A DNA stretch of 64,000 nt from Dasypus novemcinctus (GCF_030445035.2 NC_080682.1:35942770-36006769); one strand, 5' to 3'; positions 1 to 11,891 are shown, numbered from the stretch's first letter. Translations and numbers: made by a program. The notes: generated from the letters alone by a model not told the origin.

Positions 1-899
1 GGGCAGAACTAACATCTGTAGGGGAAAGATGAAGGGAAACTAAAACTCCATGTATGGATAAAGTTGGGTTTGGCACTGAACTATAGAATCTGAGGAAAAG
101 TGGTATTCAATTTCTACTGATAGACAAACAAAGAAGTTTCCGTGATATTACTTATGGTATCAGATTTGTTGGAGCAGACCTTCTCCTTTCCATCTAGTCG
201 TGGTTGGTTATCAGCGGCAGAGATTCCATGGATGTTATCAATTTTTCATTTCCCTTTTATAAACCAGAAAACTATTGGTTCTGGGAGCTGAATTAGGAGC
301 TAGCTATAGGAAAATATAGTACTGGCTACCCCAGATGCTGAAAAAAATGGAAAATTAGGTGTATGTATTGTGAAAGGGCACTTCTGGCCCCTGGCTATGG
401 ACCTTAAAGGCCAAGGGGAAATGTGCCTATTTCCTAGGCAGGGAAGCCTGGGAAGATAGAGAAAAATCAAACTGTAAAGAACAAGGGAGAATGAAAATAG
501 AAGGGGGACCAAAGACTAATGTCTACTACAATATAGATAGGGTAGAGATCATGGTTTAAGATGCAGAGATTCAAAGAGCTTTTATGAAATGTCTTTGAAT
601 CCATAAGCTAGGATAGTATTGATAAGGAAATAAGATGTATGGCCATTTATTCTATTCCCTCTCTGTTGAGTGACTTTTTATTCATCTCTTGACTTTAATT
701 AGCCTTTCAAGACTGAACTCAGATATCATTTCTTCTAGGTTTTAAAACTTCACTAGCTTTCTGGAAGGGCCAAAATAATTTTACAGAATTGAAAATAAGG
801 GTGTCTACCAGTACTTATTATAATTTTAAAATTTAAAAATCCAATACCTTTATGTGAGGACAATGTATTTAAAAATTACAAATTACATTAAATTCTAAA
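1..899. other. Intergenic DNA, nothing recognised
   Basis: AT-rich sequence without a convincing coding frame. Short open frames here have no recognisable motif or family pattern. No repeat family could be named by eye. The 5' end of the neighbouring L1 appears to start near the right edge. Confidence 0.5.
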
Positions 900-1765
900 A
901 TAAAATAAGGAGGACTGCAGGAAGACTAACTAACAGAGTTCAATGCTCTCACAAAAACAATGGAGGAAAAGCCAAAAGTTGTCTGACGGACTTGTTTTGG
1001 GTATCAGCAGATCAAGACAGTGCTACACAACTCACAGCATGATGAGGGGTAGAGACACAAAGAAGTAAAAGTGGCAAGTGTGAGTTACCAAGTCCCCATG
1101 GCAGCTGGGAAGGGCTACTGTCTCCCACCCCAAGATGTTAAACTGGGGTCAAACATCTGTCTCACTGCAGTCAACTGAGAGGGAAACAGAGGAGAAATGG
1201 GAGACGTTTCTTCAGTGAATTTGGCCAACAGTCTGCTTTGAATCTCTCTTTGGAAATTCAACACAGGAACACAAGAAAGCCCAGACTGACACCCACCTCC
1301 CTGGAAGGTGCACTGGTGAGTGCTATTTGCTGCCTGGTCTGGAAATTGCATGGAAAAAAAAACTTTGTGGTATTCTGCATCCTACCCCTGGTAGAAATCT
1401 GCACCCTATTAGTGAGTCCCTGTATTGATTTTGATAACTTAAGCCAGGCAATTTTAAAGACTTGGAATAAGTTAAACCAAATATTAAAGAAAAGCTGTGA
1501 AAAACAAACAAAAAAAAACAAAACAATAGACAAGTTAGAAAGTTAGAAATTGGCTATCAGAGTACATTCACCAATTCAAATGCCTAGACATTGCTGAGCC
1601 AAAAGAACTAACCAAATATCCTGAAAAGATACAGGATTTAAGACAATCAATGATAATCACACAACTCTCCTAATCATATCAAATAATTTAAAGAAAATAT
1701 GTTTAAATAAATAAAGGATATTAAGAAGACACTGGGTGGCCATAAAGAATTATTTGAAAGACAGT

Positions 1766-2060
1766 TTTGCTTTTACTATACACTTCTGGTTTATGTATGT
1801 TCATATATAAATGATATGAAGATAATAATAGTTATAGGGTGGGTTGGGGAAAATACTTTGGTTAGTAGTAATATATTGACAATGCTTTTTAAACATTAGT
1901 TAAAAAGGTTTAATAACAATGCAAGGTGTTTGTGGAAAAGTTATTTCTGAGAGTCCTGTATGATGTTATATATGTTTGTTGTGTAAGTTCACAACTATAA
2001 CTATACACTTATTATTTATTTATGTTTATGTATGAGTGATATACTTTAATAATATTTTTT
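1766..2060 (+). mobile_element. L1 3'-end fragment nested in older L1
   Basis: This segment repeats the L1 3' tail pattern seen again at 7773-8027: a 'gggtggttggggaaaatac' start, 'tttgtaac/taacaatgcaaggtgtt', 'gtatgatgttatatatgtttgttgtgtaagttcac', 'ctatacacttatt', ending in a sequence like 'actttaataatattttttaaaa'. It breaks the ORF1 region of the host L1. It seems to contain the end of one tail unit followed by one full unit. Confidence 0.65.
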
Positions 2061-2876
2061 AAAAAAGTAACAGTTATTATGGGAATGAAAATCAGGATGG
2101 ATAATTATTAAAAATGCATTAGAAACACATAAGAGCAGATCTGAATTGTGGGAAGACATAATTAATGATTTAAAAGACAGAATAACTTGAACTGAACAGG
2201 AACAGAAAACAGAAACTGACAGGAACAGAAAAAGAAGAGAATGGAAAAAATGGAACCGAGTCTTAGATAACTGAATGACAATGCAAATCATACAAATATT
2301 ACCACTATTGTTGTCCCAGAAGGAGAAGAAAATGGAATTGAGCAGAAAGAATATTTGAGGAAATGCCTTATATTTGAGGATATGCCTTTGAAAGGTATAC
2401 ATATTAATATTCAAGAAAGAATGCAGCCCAAACAGAATAAATCCAAATAGACCTACCCTGAGATACCTACTATTCACAATAACAAATACCAGAGATAAAG
2501 AGAGTATTCTGAAAGCAGCAAGAGGAAAACAAACAATCATATATAAAAGAAATCAATAATATTAAGCACTGACCTCTCATGAGAAACCTTGGAGGTAAGA
2601 AGAATGTGGTATGATATACTTAAGGTACTGAAAGAGGAAAACTGTCAGCCAAGAATTCTTTATCTGGCAAGACTGTCTTTCCAAAAGGAGAGTGAGTTCA
2701 AAATCTTCCCAGACAAACAAAAACTGATAGAATATGTTACCAAAAGACCAGAATTACAAGAGATAAAGGGAGTACTGCAGCCTAAAGGAAAAAAATACTA
2801 GGGCAATATATTTGGGGAACAGTTTAGTAAAGAAGATAATTAGGAAGGGTAAACTAACGGGTAAGAAGACAGACAA

Positions 2877-3120
2877 TTAGGAGCAGATGTGGCTCAATCA
2901 GTTGAACTTCTGCTTCCCAGATGGGTAGTCTCACATTCTATTCCCAGTGCCTCCTAAAAAAGCTAAAACAAACAGCAAGCAAAACAAACAAAAATACCAG
3001 CTCACAGAATCAATGTGGATACATGGCTGAGCACTGGCTTCCCCACAAACGAGGAACCAGTTTCAATCCACAGCCCCTGGTCCCCCCCAGAACCCCCAAA
3101 AATGAAAAACAAAATTAAAC
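2877..3120 (+). mobile_element. Dimeric tRNA-derived SINE (xenarthran type)
   Basis: Two tRNA-like units are joined. The first begins 'gagcagatgtggctcaatcag' with a degraded B box ('cattctattcccagtgcctcc'). The second holds 'gatacatggctgagcactggcttccccac' and 'gaaccagtttcaatccacagcccctgg'. A/C-rich linker and tail follow. Inserted between the ORF1 and ORF2 remnants of the L1 at 900-7772. Relatives lie at 21012-21096, 28490-28715, 33808-33884 and 46208-46540. Confidence 0.75.
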
Positions 3121-4417
3121 AAAACAAAAGGAAGACAGATGATAGAACAATATGACAACAGAGAGCCAAAGGACAAAGTGGATGAAGTAAGTAATGCCTT
3201 TAAAATAATAACATTGAATGTTAATGGATTGAACTCCCCAATCAAAAGATATAGACTGATTGACTGTATAAAAATATGAGCTATCTATAATGTTGTCTTC
3301 AGGAGACCCCTGTCCAGACATAAGGGAACAACCAATTTAAAAGTGAAACGTTGGAAAAAGGTATTCCAAAGAGCTGGAATATTGACACTAATATGGGACA
3401 CAATAGATTTTCAATTACAAAACTGTTATAAGGGATGAAGAAGGTCATTATGTATTAATAAAAGGGACTATTCACCAAGAAGAAATAACTATACTAAATA
3501 TTTGTTCAACTAACCTGAATGCCCCAATATACATGAGGTACATACTGAGAAAGCTGAAGGGAGTAACAGATGTCTCTACAAAAATATGCATTTTACAAAG
3601 AATATACATTCTTTTCAAGTGCTTATGGATCTTTCTTCAGGATAGATCATATTTTGGGTCACAATCAGATCTCAATAAACTCAAAAAAATTGAAATTATA
3701 CAAAGCACTTTCTCTGATAATGATGAAATAAAGTTGGAAATCAACAAGCAGCAGAAAAAGGGAAAATTCACATATATATGGAGATTAAACAACGTATTCT
3801 TAAATGATCAGTGGGTAAGAGAATAAATTTCAAGAGAAATTGATAAATATCTGGACACAAATGACAATGAGAATACAACATATCAGAACCTATGGGATGC
3901 AATGAAGGCAGTGTTGAGAGGAAAATTTGTAGCTTCAATGCTTACATTAAAAAAGAAGGAAGAACTAAAATCAATGTCCTAACTACACACCTGGAGGAAA
4001 TAGAAAAAGAACAGCAAACTAATCTCAAAGCAAATAGAAGGAATGAATAACAAAGATCTGACCAGAAATGAATTAAATTAAGATAAAAATCAATAGAGAG
4101 AATTAAAAATCAAAAGTTGATTCTTTGAGAAGATTAAAAAAATTTTCAAATGCTTAGCTAGACTGACTAAGAAAAGAGGAGAGACAGTGCAAATAAATGA
4201 AATAAAAAATGAAAAAGGGACCATTACTACTGACTGCACAGAAATAAGGGGAATCATAAGAGGATACCATGAACAATTTTATGCCAAAAAACTAGACAAT
4301 GTAGATGAAATGGAAAAATTCCTAGGAATGTAAAAACAACCTACACTTAACCTAGAAGAAATAGAAGATTTCAACAAACCAATCACAAGTAAAGAAACAG
4401 AAACAGTCATCAAACAG

Positions 4418-4821
4418 TGTGGGGAGCCATCCACTGTGAAATCTGTTTACAGCCTCCAACAACATGGCGGATTTCATAACTACTACAGCCCTGCCCCACC
4501 ATTTCCTTCTTCTTCTTCCTCTTTGTTTCTTTGTTCTCCCCTTCCCACACAACTCTGGTGACCACAGCAATATGCATGAGCAAGGCGAGAAACTCTGCAG
4601 ACCCGGCACGAACTTTCAGCCAATCCCCTCCTTGGATGCCTGCCACCCACAAGACCAGCCTATCACCTATGGACATGCTCCCTTCCCTCAGTATAAATTC
4701 TGATGCTCTACCTCCAATAAACGAGGCTTGATCAGAATCCTGTCTTGCCTCCATTCTTTCTCGTCCCCTGACCCCACTTCTTCCCACAGGCCCCTGGAAT
4801 CTGCCCCCGCCGGTTCGGACA
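4418..4821 (+). mobile_element. Solo LTR, class II (ERVK-like), nested in L1
   Basis: The 404-bp element opens with TGTGGGGAGCC and closes with ...CGGTTCGGACA, the TG...CA form of a retroviral LTR. A TATA-like 'cagtataaattc' stands near 4690 and a polyadenylation signal 'ccaataaacgagg' near 4716. The 6-bp direct repeat aaacag lies on both sides (4412-4417 and 4822-4827); six bases is the length typical of class II retroviruses, and the TGTGGGGAGCC start agrees. No internal retroviral sequence lies beside it, so it is a solo LTR left by recombination. It interrupts L1 ORF2 and is younger than that L1. It is a fossil with no coding capacity. Confidence 0.88.
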
Positions 4822-7430
4822 AAACAGCTCTCCAAAATGAAAAGCTTAGGACCAGATGGTTTCGTGGGTGAGTTCTACCAAGCATTCAAAGATGATTTAA
4901 TACCAATTCTACTCAAGCTCTTCCAAAAAACTGAACAAGAAGGAATGCTGCCAATCTAACTATATGAAGCCAATATCACTCTAATATCAAAGCCAGATAA
5001 AAATATTACCAAAAAAAAAAAAAAAAAAAGAAAAGAAATGAAAACTACAGACCCATTTCTCTAATGAATACGATGCAAAAATCCTCAATAAAATACTTGC
5101 TAATCAGGCCCATCAACACATTAAAAGCATTATTCATCATGATCAAGTGGGTTTTATACAAGGCATGCAAGGCTGGGTAAACATAAGAAAATCAATTAGG
5201 ATAATTCACCACATCAATAAATCAAAGAAAAAAACCACATGATTTTATTGAGTGACACAGATAAGGTATCTGACAAAATACTATATCCTTTCTTGATAAA
5301 AATACTACAAAATAGACATTGAAGGAAATTTTCTCAACATGATAAAGGCCATATATGAGAAACCCACAGCTAACATTGTACTCAATGATAAAAGACTGAA
5401 AACTCTCCTGTTGAAATCAGGGACAAGAAAATTCTACCCACTGTCACCACTGTTGTTCAGTATAGTGCTAGAGATTCTAGCTAGAGCAATCAGGCAAGAA
5501 AAAGAAATAAAAGGCATCTAAATGAGAAAGGGAGAATTGAAACTTTCACTATTTACAGAGAATATGATTGTATATATAGAAAGTCCTGAAAAATACACAA
5601 TAAAGCTGCTGGATCTAATAAATGATTTCAGTAGAGTGTCAAGACACAAGATCAATACACAAAAATATTTGTGTTTCTATACACTAAATATCATTAAGAT
5701 GTCAATTCTACCAAAATTGAAAAACAGATTCAATGCAATCCAAATAAAAATCCAACCAGCATTTTTTAAACAAATGGAAAACACAATTATCAAATTTATC
5801 TGAAAGGTAAGAGGCCCCAAATATCAAGAAACATCTTAAAAGGGAAAAGTGACATTGGAAGACTTTCAATTCTAGACTTTAAATCATATTACCATGCTAC
5901 AGTGGTAAAAACATCATGTTATTGTCATAAAGATAGCCATATAGAGCAATGGACCTGAATTTATGGTTCAGAAACAGACTTTCACATCTATACACAAGTG
6001 ATTTTTGACAAGTCTGTCAAACCCAACTAGCTGGGACAGAACAGGTTATTTAACAAATGGTGGTGGGAAAACTGGATATCCACAGCCAAAAGAAAGAAAG
6101 AAGACCCCTTTCTTACACCTTATACAAAAAATAACTGAAAATGGATATCAAAGACCTAAATATAAAAGCAAGTACAGTAAAGCTCTAGAAGAAAATGTTG
6201 GAAAACATCTTCAAGATTGGTGGTAGGTGGTAGATTCTTAAACCTTACACCAAAAGCATGAACAACAAAAGAAAACATGGATAAATGGGACCTCCTCAAA
6301 CTCAAACATTTCTGTGGTTCAAAAGACTTCATCAAGAGAGTGAAAAAGCAGCCCACTCCACCAGAGAAAATATGTGGAAACCACCTATCTGATAAGGGTT
6401 TGTTTTCCATTCTATGTAAAGAGCTTATACAACTCAACAATAAAAGAACAAGCAATCCAATTTAAAACTGAGCAAAAGATTTAACTAGACATTTCCCCAA
6501 AGAAGAAATAGAAATGGCTAAAAAAAAAAGACATGAAAAATAATGTTCCATATCACTAGTTATTAGGGAAATGCAAATTAAAACAAAAATGAGATATCAC
6601 CTAACACAGCATAGAATGGCTGTTATTTAAGAAAAACAGGCAACAATAAGTGCTGAAGAGGATGTGGAGAAATAGGAACACTCCTTCACTGTTTGTGGGA
6701 GTTTAAAACAGTGCAGCCTCTGTGCAAGACTGTTTGGCAGTTCCTCAGGAAGCTAAATATAGAACTGCCATATGATCCAGCAATTCCTTTACTAGTAATA
6801 TATCCAGAAGAATTAAAACCTATGACATGAACAGACATCTGCACAATTATGTTCATAGCAGCATTATTCACAATTGTCAAAAGATAGAAACAACCAAAGT
6901 GTCCATCAATCAATGAATGGATAAACAAAATGTTGCATATTCATATGATGGAATACTATGCTGCAGTTAGAATAAATGAAATTGGGACACATGTGATAAA
7001 ACGGATGAATCTTGAAGACATTATACTAAGCAAAGTCAGCCAGCCACAAAAGGACAAATATTGCATGGTCTTATTAATATGAACAAAATAAAATGAATAA
7101 ATACATGGAGTTAAAACCTGGAGTATAGGTTATAAGGAGATAAGAGGAGGATTGAGATGAAATACGAATGCTAAATGTGTAGAAGTTTTAGTTAACTTGA
7201 CTGTAAAATTGTGGAAATGGATAGAGTTGATGGTAGCATGTTATGATGAGTAGCAACTGGTTTATAAGTGGAATTGTGGCTAAAAAGTGTAGTCTGGGGA
7301 AGTAAATACCAATAGAAAGAAAGCTAAAGAATAATCTGGGGACTGAGTAATACAGTGAACCCAGAGGTGGATGAGGACTGTGGTTAAAGGTACAAATACA
7401 AGAGTGTCCTTCTGTGAGCTAGAGCAGATG

Positions 7431-8051
7431 TACATCTCTATTGGAGGATGGGTGGAATGTGGAGAAGCATGGGAAAACTAAAGTTGGTGTGACCTATAGA
7501 CTGTGGTTAACAGTAATATCATAATATTCTTGCATTAATGCTTAAGTTGTACTGTGTTAATGATGGAGTTGTATGGAAAAAGTATGCCAAATGTACACTA
7601 TGGACCATGGTTGGTGGTAATAGTCTGATAATATCTCATAATTTGTAACAAATGTTCCACCGTGGTGTAGTGTGTTGGTGAAGGACTGTTAATAAAGGAA
7701 ATTTACACATATGTATGATTGTTTTGCAAAATCATATGCTTGGTAATAAAAAGATATTTTTTAAAAATAGGGTGGTTTGGAGAAAAAATACACAGAATGA
7801 AAGATAGAGACAATAGTTGATAGTAATATTTTGATGGTCCTCTTGCATAATTTGTAACAAAGATTTCACAACAGCACAAAGTGTTGGTGGACAGGTAATG
7901 TATGAGACCCCTGCGTGAAGTTATGTATGTTTATTTTATAAGTTCATAATCTTACTATACACTTATTGTTTATGCATGTTCATGTATTAATGAAATATTT
8001 CAATAAAAAGTATATTTTTAAAAACCTATGACACACTGTAAAGGCAGTGCT
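7431..8051 (+). repeat. Left arm of a 621-bp inverted repeat
   Basis: This arm matches the reverse complement of 11271-11891 along its full 621 bases with only three differences that I could find (near 7448, near 7548 and near 8048). It contains the last part of the L1 3' region, a second L1 tail unit (7773-8027) and the first bases of the next L1 piece (8028-8051). The arms are separated by about 3.2 kb. Confidence 0.95.
7773..8027 (+). mobile_element. Second L1 3' tail unit
   Basis: Directly after the A-rich end of the L1 at 900-7772 comes another tail of the same kind ('agggtggtttggagaaaaaatac' to 'caataaaaagtatatttttaaaaa'). It is homologous to the preceding ~270 bp of 3' UTR and to 1766-2060. 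It may be a tandem unit of the 3' UTR or a separate insertion. Confidence 0.6.
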
Positions 8052-9447
8052 GAGAGAGAAATTTATATTACTTAAAGGTTCATTAAAAAAGAAGAAAGCA
8101 GGAAGTGGACTTGGCCCAATGGATAGGGCACCCACCTACCACATGGGAGGTCCATGGTTCAAACCCCAGGCCTCATTGGCCCGTGTAGATCTGGTCCATG
8201 TGCAGTGCTGATGCACACAAGGAGTGCCCTGCCATGCAGGGGTGCCTCCTGCATAGGGGAGCACCACATGCAAAGGAGTGCTCTCTGTAAGGAGAGCCAC
8301 CCAGTGAGAAAGAAAGTGCAGCCTGCCCAAGAATGGCACTGCACACTCGGAGAGCTGACACAAAAAGATGATGCAACAAAAAGAAATATAGATTCCTGGT
8401 GCCGCTGATAAGGATAGAAGCAGTCACAGAAGAGCACACAGTCAATGGACACAGAGAGTAGACAACTGGGGGGGGGGGGGAGAAGGGGAGAGAAATAAAT
8501 AAATCTTAAAAAAAAAAAGAAGAAAGAATTAAAAGTGAAGATCTAACTGAACACCTGGAGTAGCTAGAAAAAGAATGACAAAATAATCCAAAACCAAGAT
8601 GAAGGAAAGAAATAGTAAAAATCACATCAGAAATAAATGAAATTGAGAACAACAACAATAAAAACAACAAACCAATAGAGGATCAACAAAACCATAAGTT
8701 GGTTCTTTGAGAAGATCAACAAAATGGACAAACCTTTAACTAGAATGACAAAGAAAAAAAGAGAGAAGATGCAAATAAATAAAATGAGCAACAAGAGGGT
8801 CATTACAATTCACTCAGCAGAAATAAGAAAGGTCATAAAAAATAATATGAACAGCTGTATGCCAAAAAACTAGACAATGTAGAGGATATACACAAATTCC
8901 TAGAAACACATTAACAACCTAAACTGACCCTAGAAAAAATAGAAGACATCAACAAACTAATCAAAAGTACAGCAATTGAAACATCACAAAGATGAAAAGC
9001 CCAGGAACAGATGGCTTCACGGGTTTATTTTATCATTCAAAGATGATCTAATACAAATCTTGTTCTATAGTATCTGAAGATACTATAAAAAAAAAAAAGG
9101 AAATTATAGGTCAATATTTCTAATGATAATAGATGAAAAAATCCTCAGCAAAATACTTATAAACAGAATCTGAAAGTACATTGAAACAATTATAAACCAC
9201 AATCAAGTGCATTTTATCCCAGTTTTGCAAGGTTGTTCAATACAAGAAAAGCAATTAGTATAATAACCAAAGAGATCTTAAAAAGAGAAAGGCTAGGAGG
9301 ACTCATACTTCTGGACGTTAAAGCATATTATTTGGCTACAGTGGTTAAAACAGCATGGTACTGGATAAAGATAGACACATTGACCAATGAAACTGAATTG
9401 AGAACTCAGAAATAGAACCTCACATCTACAGTCAAGTGATTTTTTTT
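8028..9447 (+). mobile_element. LINE-1 ORF2 fragment, left part
   Basis: Starts abruptly in ORF2 ('gtaaaggcagtgctgagagagaaatttat', a conserved L1 stretch) and runs through reverse-transcriptase sequence to 'cacatctacagtcaagtgattttt'. It carries a DAS-type SINE at 8099-8518. It stops at 9447, where the V1R-bearing segment begins. The next bases expected in an L1 are found at about 11173-11270, so the two pieces look like one L1 split by an insertion. Confidence 0.8.
8099..8518 (+). mobile_element. DAS-type tRNA SINE, full length
   Basis: The head shows an RNA polymerase III A box ('tggcccaatggatag') and B box ('ggttcaaacccc'). The long body follows (cacaaggagtgccctgcc..., agagctgacacaaaaagatg) and a tail of 'aaataaataaatcttaaa'. 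The direct repeat gaagaaag at 8091-8098 and 8519-8526, within matching A-rich context, is the target-site duplication. Inserted into the L1 ORF2 fragment. Confidence 0.92.
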
Positions 9448-11172
9448 CAGGAAGATCTGTTTTATTATTGCCTAGAGGCTGATTGCCTGGAATGCAACAC
9501 TTAACAAAATACAATCAGATAAATAGTTACATAATAATTGCATACTATTTCATTTATTACTGTTACAATTATTTAATTTCTATCATTGGGGCAAAACCTC
9601 AGACTCAGTCTATCTGGTTCACCTCTCTGCAATGAGACTTGCTTATAATTGTACTTAAGATTCAGTGAGAGATAGGTCCATCAATGATTGATCATGGTGC
9701 AAAACAGACAATTTGTATTTTTCTGATGAAGTGAGGGAATTGTGCATTCCTTCCACAGCAGATACCAGAAAGCCTGAAGGCAATGGAGTCCCAAATCTTG
9801 AGAATAAAGGACTGATTGTTGGGAAACAGGCATTAATTAGTGTAGGGATGAGCACCAACCACAAACTGGGATTCTCACAGAGAGTCACATAAACATAAAT
9901 GATGAAGGAGAGGACATAAAGAGATACAAAGCTACTTACCAGGGCCACAATGCTTTGAGTGGCTCTGTTCTCAAGGGAAGATCTTGGAGAGAGGTTGTTC
10001 CTATGAATGTGTTAAACTTGTTGCTCATGCCTGTACAGGATGAAAACTATAGGAGCCACTGGCCAAGATCATTAGTCCCAAACACAAACCATCATGGAAA
10101 GATAATAATGCTATATACAATGATCTTGCAACTTTGTCACCAAGTGGAAAACAGTATTCCAAGTCATTTATCAGTGTGATGTTTTTATTGCTCCATTTGC
10201 TGCTTACATATATAGGAAAACTCATATATATATATAAGCATGTGCAGTATCCAGCAAAGGACAATGGAGGGGGCAGTGTACTTTCAGGATTTCCTTTTAA
10301 GCTCTGCCCACACGGAGTCACAGGCAGATGGTCATGGCCTGGAAGAAACTCAAGAGGCAGGTGGTGCTTATGAACGTGCCCCTGCCCTCTCTTTGTACAC
10401 ATAAAGCAAGTTGAGATCCAATATAATTGAGATGTTTCATTTCAAAAGCTGCCATTGTGTATGAGATTCCTTTAGGTAGAATGACTAAAATGTTGGTACT
10501 GACAGGTGCCTGATAATCATATCTGTGGCACTTAACCTGCATCCACTGAAGTAAAGGAAGATGTAACCACACAAGAGTGAGAAGTTCCCCAGTATTCCAA
10601 TGACTATCTGGAATAGAAAGAACATTCCTATTTTCAAATCCCTGACAGCCATTCTGTCATTTTCAAGAACTCACTATTCAAATTCAGGAGCAGAGAAGTC
10701 TGCTGTCTACATGGAAACATGAGTTGTGGACTGTATTTTCATGGAAAAAGAAATTTTAAAAATTTCCACTTAACATGATTTCCACCTGACAATTAATTTA
10801 TAACATATATTTTCTTTTCGTTAAAGGATTCTACAATTTTATGCGTTTATTTTATAACGCTTACAATATTTTGTTTTGTTTTGTTCTGTTTTTTTGTTTG
10901 CATTCCCCTTTTCATTATTTAATAAAGTTGTGTCATAATATATATTTCAGTTTTAAGTTGATGTGTGCAAATCCCTGTAGTTATACATTAGATACACTGA
11001 AAGCTATTTATCCCTGGAAAACCCTTTTTGTATAATCATTGATTTACTAGATAATTTTCAGTAATATTTCAAACTGAATTTTGAATTTGTATTGAGATTC
11101 TATGTATCACTTTTTTGTTTTTTTAATTTTTTAATTCTCTCTCTTTTTTTTAAGATACATAGATCACAAAAA
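9448..11172 (-). other. V1R-bearing segment inserted in L1
   Basis: About 1.7 kb of non-L1 sequence separates two L1 pieces that are continuous in L1 coordinates. On the minus strand it holds a V1R pseudogene, about 200 bp of 3' flank, an AATAAA (plus-strand tttatt at 9461-9466) and then a run of eight A (plus-strand T run 9440-9447) 13 bases later. That arrangement would fit a retrocopy. Against it, the ~500 AT-rich bases upstream of the start look like unspliced flank and I found no clear target-site duplication. Confidence 0.5.
9655..10652 (-). pseudogene. Vomeronasal type 1 receptor (V1R) pseudogene
   Basis: A near-full-length V1R in pieces. V1Rs are seven-transmembrane pheromone receptors of vomeronasal neurons, encoded by one coding exon. 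The start at 10652 opens M-A-V-R-D-L-K-I-G-M-F-F. Then come the segment 'ISYTMAAFEMKHLNYIGSQL' (family: IPQTMAAFGLKHFLNDIGCKL), 'GRGTFISTTCLLSFFQAMTI' (strongly conserved TM3 block), 'FPIYVSSKWSNKNIT', 'LGLMILASGSY' and the C-terminal block at 9655-9948 'SFVSLYVLSFI...ENPSLWLV...LINACFPTISP', which is the V1R TM6-TM7 signature. The pieces lie in different frames (breaks near 10.32-10.40 kb and between about 9.95 and 10.02 kb, plus weaker TM1-TM2 matches), so it cannot make a receptor. No subfamily was assigned. Confidence 0.9.
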
Positions 11173-11270
11173 ATGTTGAACAGACTGTCAAGACCTGCCA
11201 GGTGGGCCATAACAGTCTTTCGGCAAATGATGCTGGGAGAATTGGATGTTCTTATCCAAATTGTAAAATT
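11173..11270 (+). mobile_element. LINE-1 ORF2 fragment, right part
   Basis: The text 'ttgaacagactgtcaagacctgccaggtgggccataacagtctttcggcaaatgatgctgggagaattggatgttcttatcc' is the L1 ORF2 stretch that follows 'caagtgattttt', compare 6007-6085 in the first L1. It resumes almost exactly where the L1 piece at 8028-9447 stops. Confidence 0.75.
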
Positions 11271-11891
11271 AGCTCTGCCTTTACAGTGTGTCATAGGTTT
11301 TTAAAAATATACTTTTTATTGAAATATTTCATTAATACATGAACATGCATAAACAATAAGTGTATAGTAAGATTATGAACTTATAAAATAAACATACATA
11401 ACTTCACGCAGGGGTCTCATACATTACCTGTCCACCAACACTTTGTGCTGTTGTGAAATCTTTGTTACAAATTATGCAAGAGGACCATCAAAATATTACT
11501 ATCAACTATTGTCTCTATCTTTCATTCTGTGTATTTTTTCTCCAAACCACCCTATTTTTAAAAAATATCTTTTTATTACCAAGCATATGATTTTGCAAAA
11601 CAATCATACATATGTGTAAATTTCCTTTATTAACAGTCCTTCACCAACACACTACACCACGGTGGAACATTTGTTACAAATTATGAGATATTATCAGACT
11701 ATTACCACCAACCATGGTCCATAGTGTACATTTGGCATACTTTTTCCATACAACTCCATCATTAACACAGTACGACTTAAGCATTAATGCAAGAATATTA
11801 TGATATTACTGTTAACCACAGTCTATAGGTCACACCAACTTTAGTTTTCCCATGCTTCTCCACATTCCACCCACCCTCCAATAGAGATGTA
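11271..11891 (-). repeat. Right arm of the 621-bp inverted repeat
   Basis: Reverse complement of 7431-8051, same length, about 99.5% identical. Its outer edge falls exactly at the left edge of duplication unit A, and its inner edge falls in the L1 fragment. Because it repeats the junction between an L1 tail and a different L1 piece, it cannot be two independent L1 insertions. Confidence 0.95.

Larger units (their letters stand above)
900..7772 (+). mobile_element. Old near-full-length LINE-1 with nested insertions
   Basis: A plus-strand L1. The segment around 900-1500 looks like a 5' UTR. An ORF1 remnant lies at about 2070-2800; its C-terminal part at 2589-2801 reads like the L1 ORF1 C-terminal domain (NCQPRILYLARLSF, then FPDKQKLIEYVTKRPELQEIKGVL). 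An ORF2 remnant begins near 3190 (LNVNGLNSPIKR-like text), has reverse-transcriptase C-terminal text at 5522-5803 (YIESPEKYTIKLLDLINDFSRVSRHKINTQK) and ends near 6960. A 3' UTR follows to an A-rich tail near 7750. Frames are broken many times, so it is inactive. Three later insertions sit inside: an L1 3' fragment (1766-2060), a dimeric SINE (2877-3120) and a solo class II LTR (4418-4821). Both outer ends are approximate and no target-site duplication was found. Confidence 0.85.

Noticed and set aside
2046-2540. A 164-residue minus-strand open frame
   Set aside because: It is antisense to the L1 ORF1 remnant and is hydrophobic only because it reads the reverse of an A-rich coding strand.
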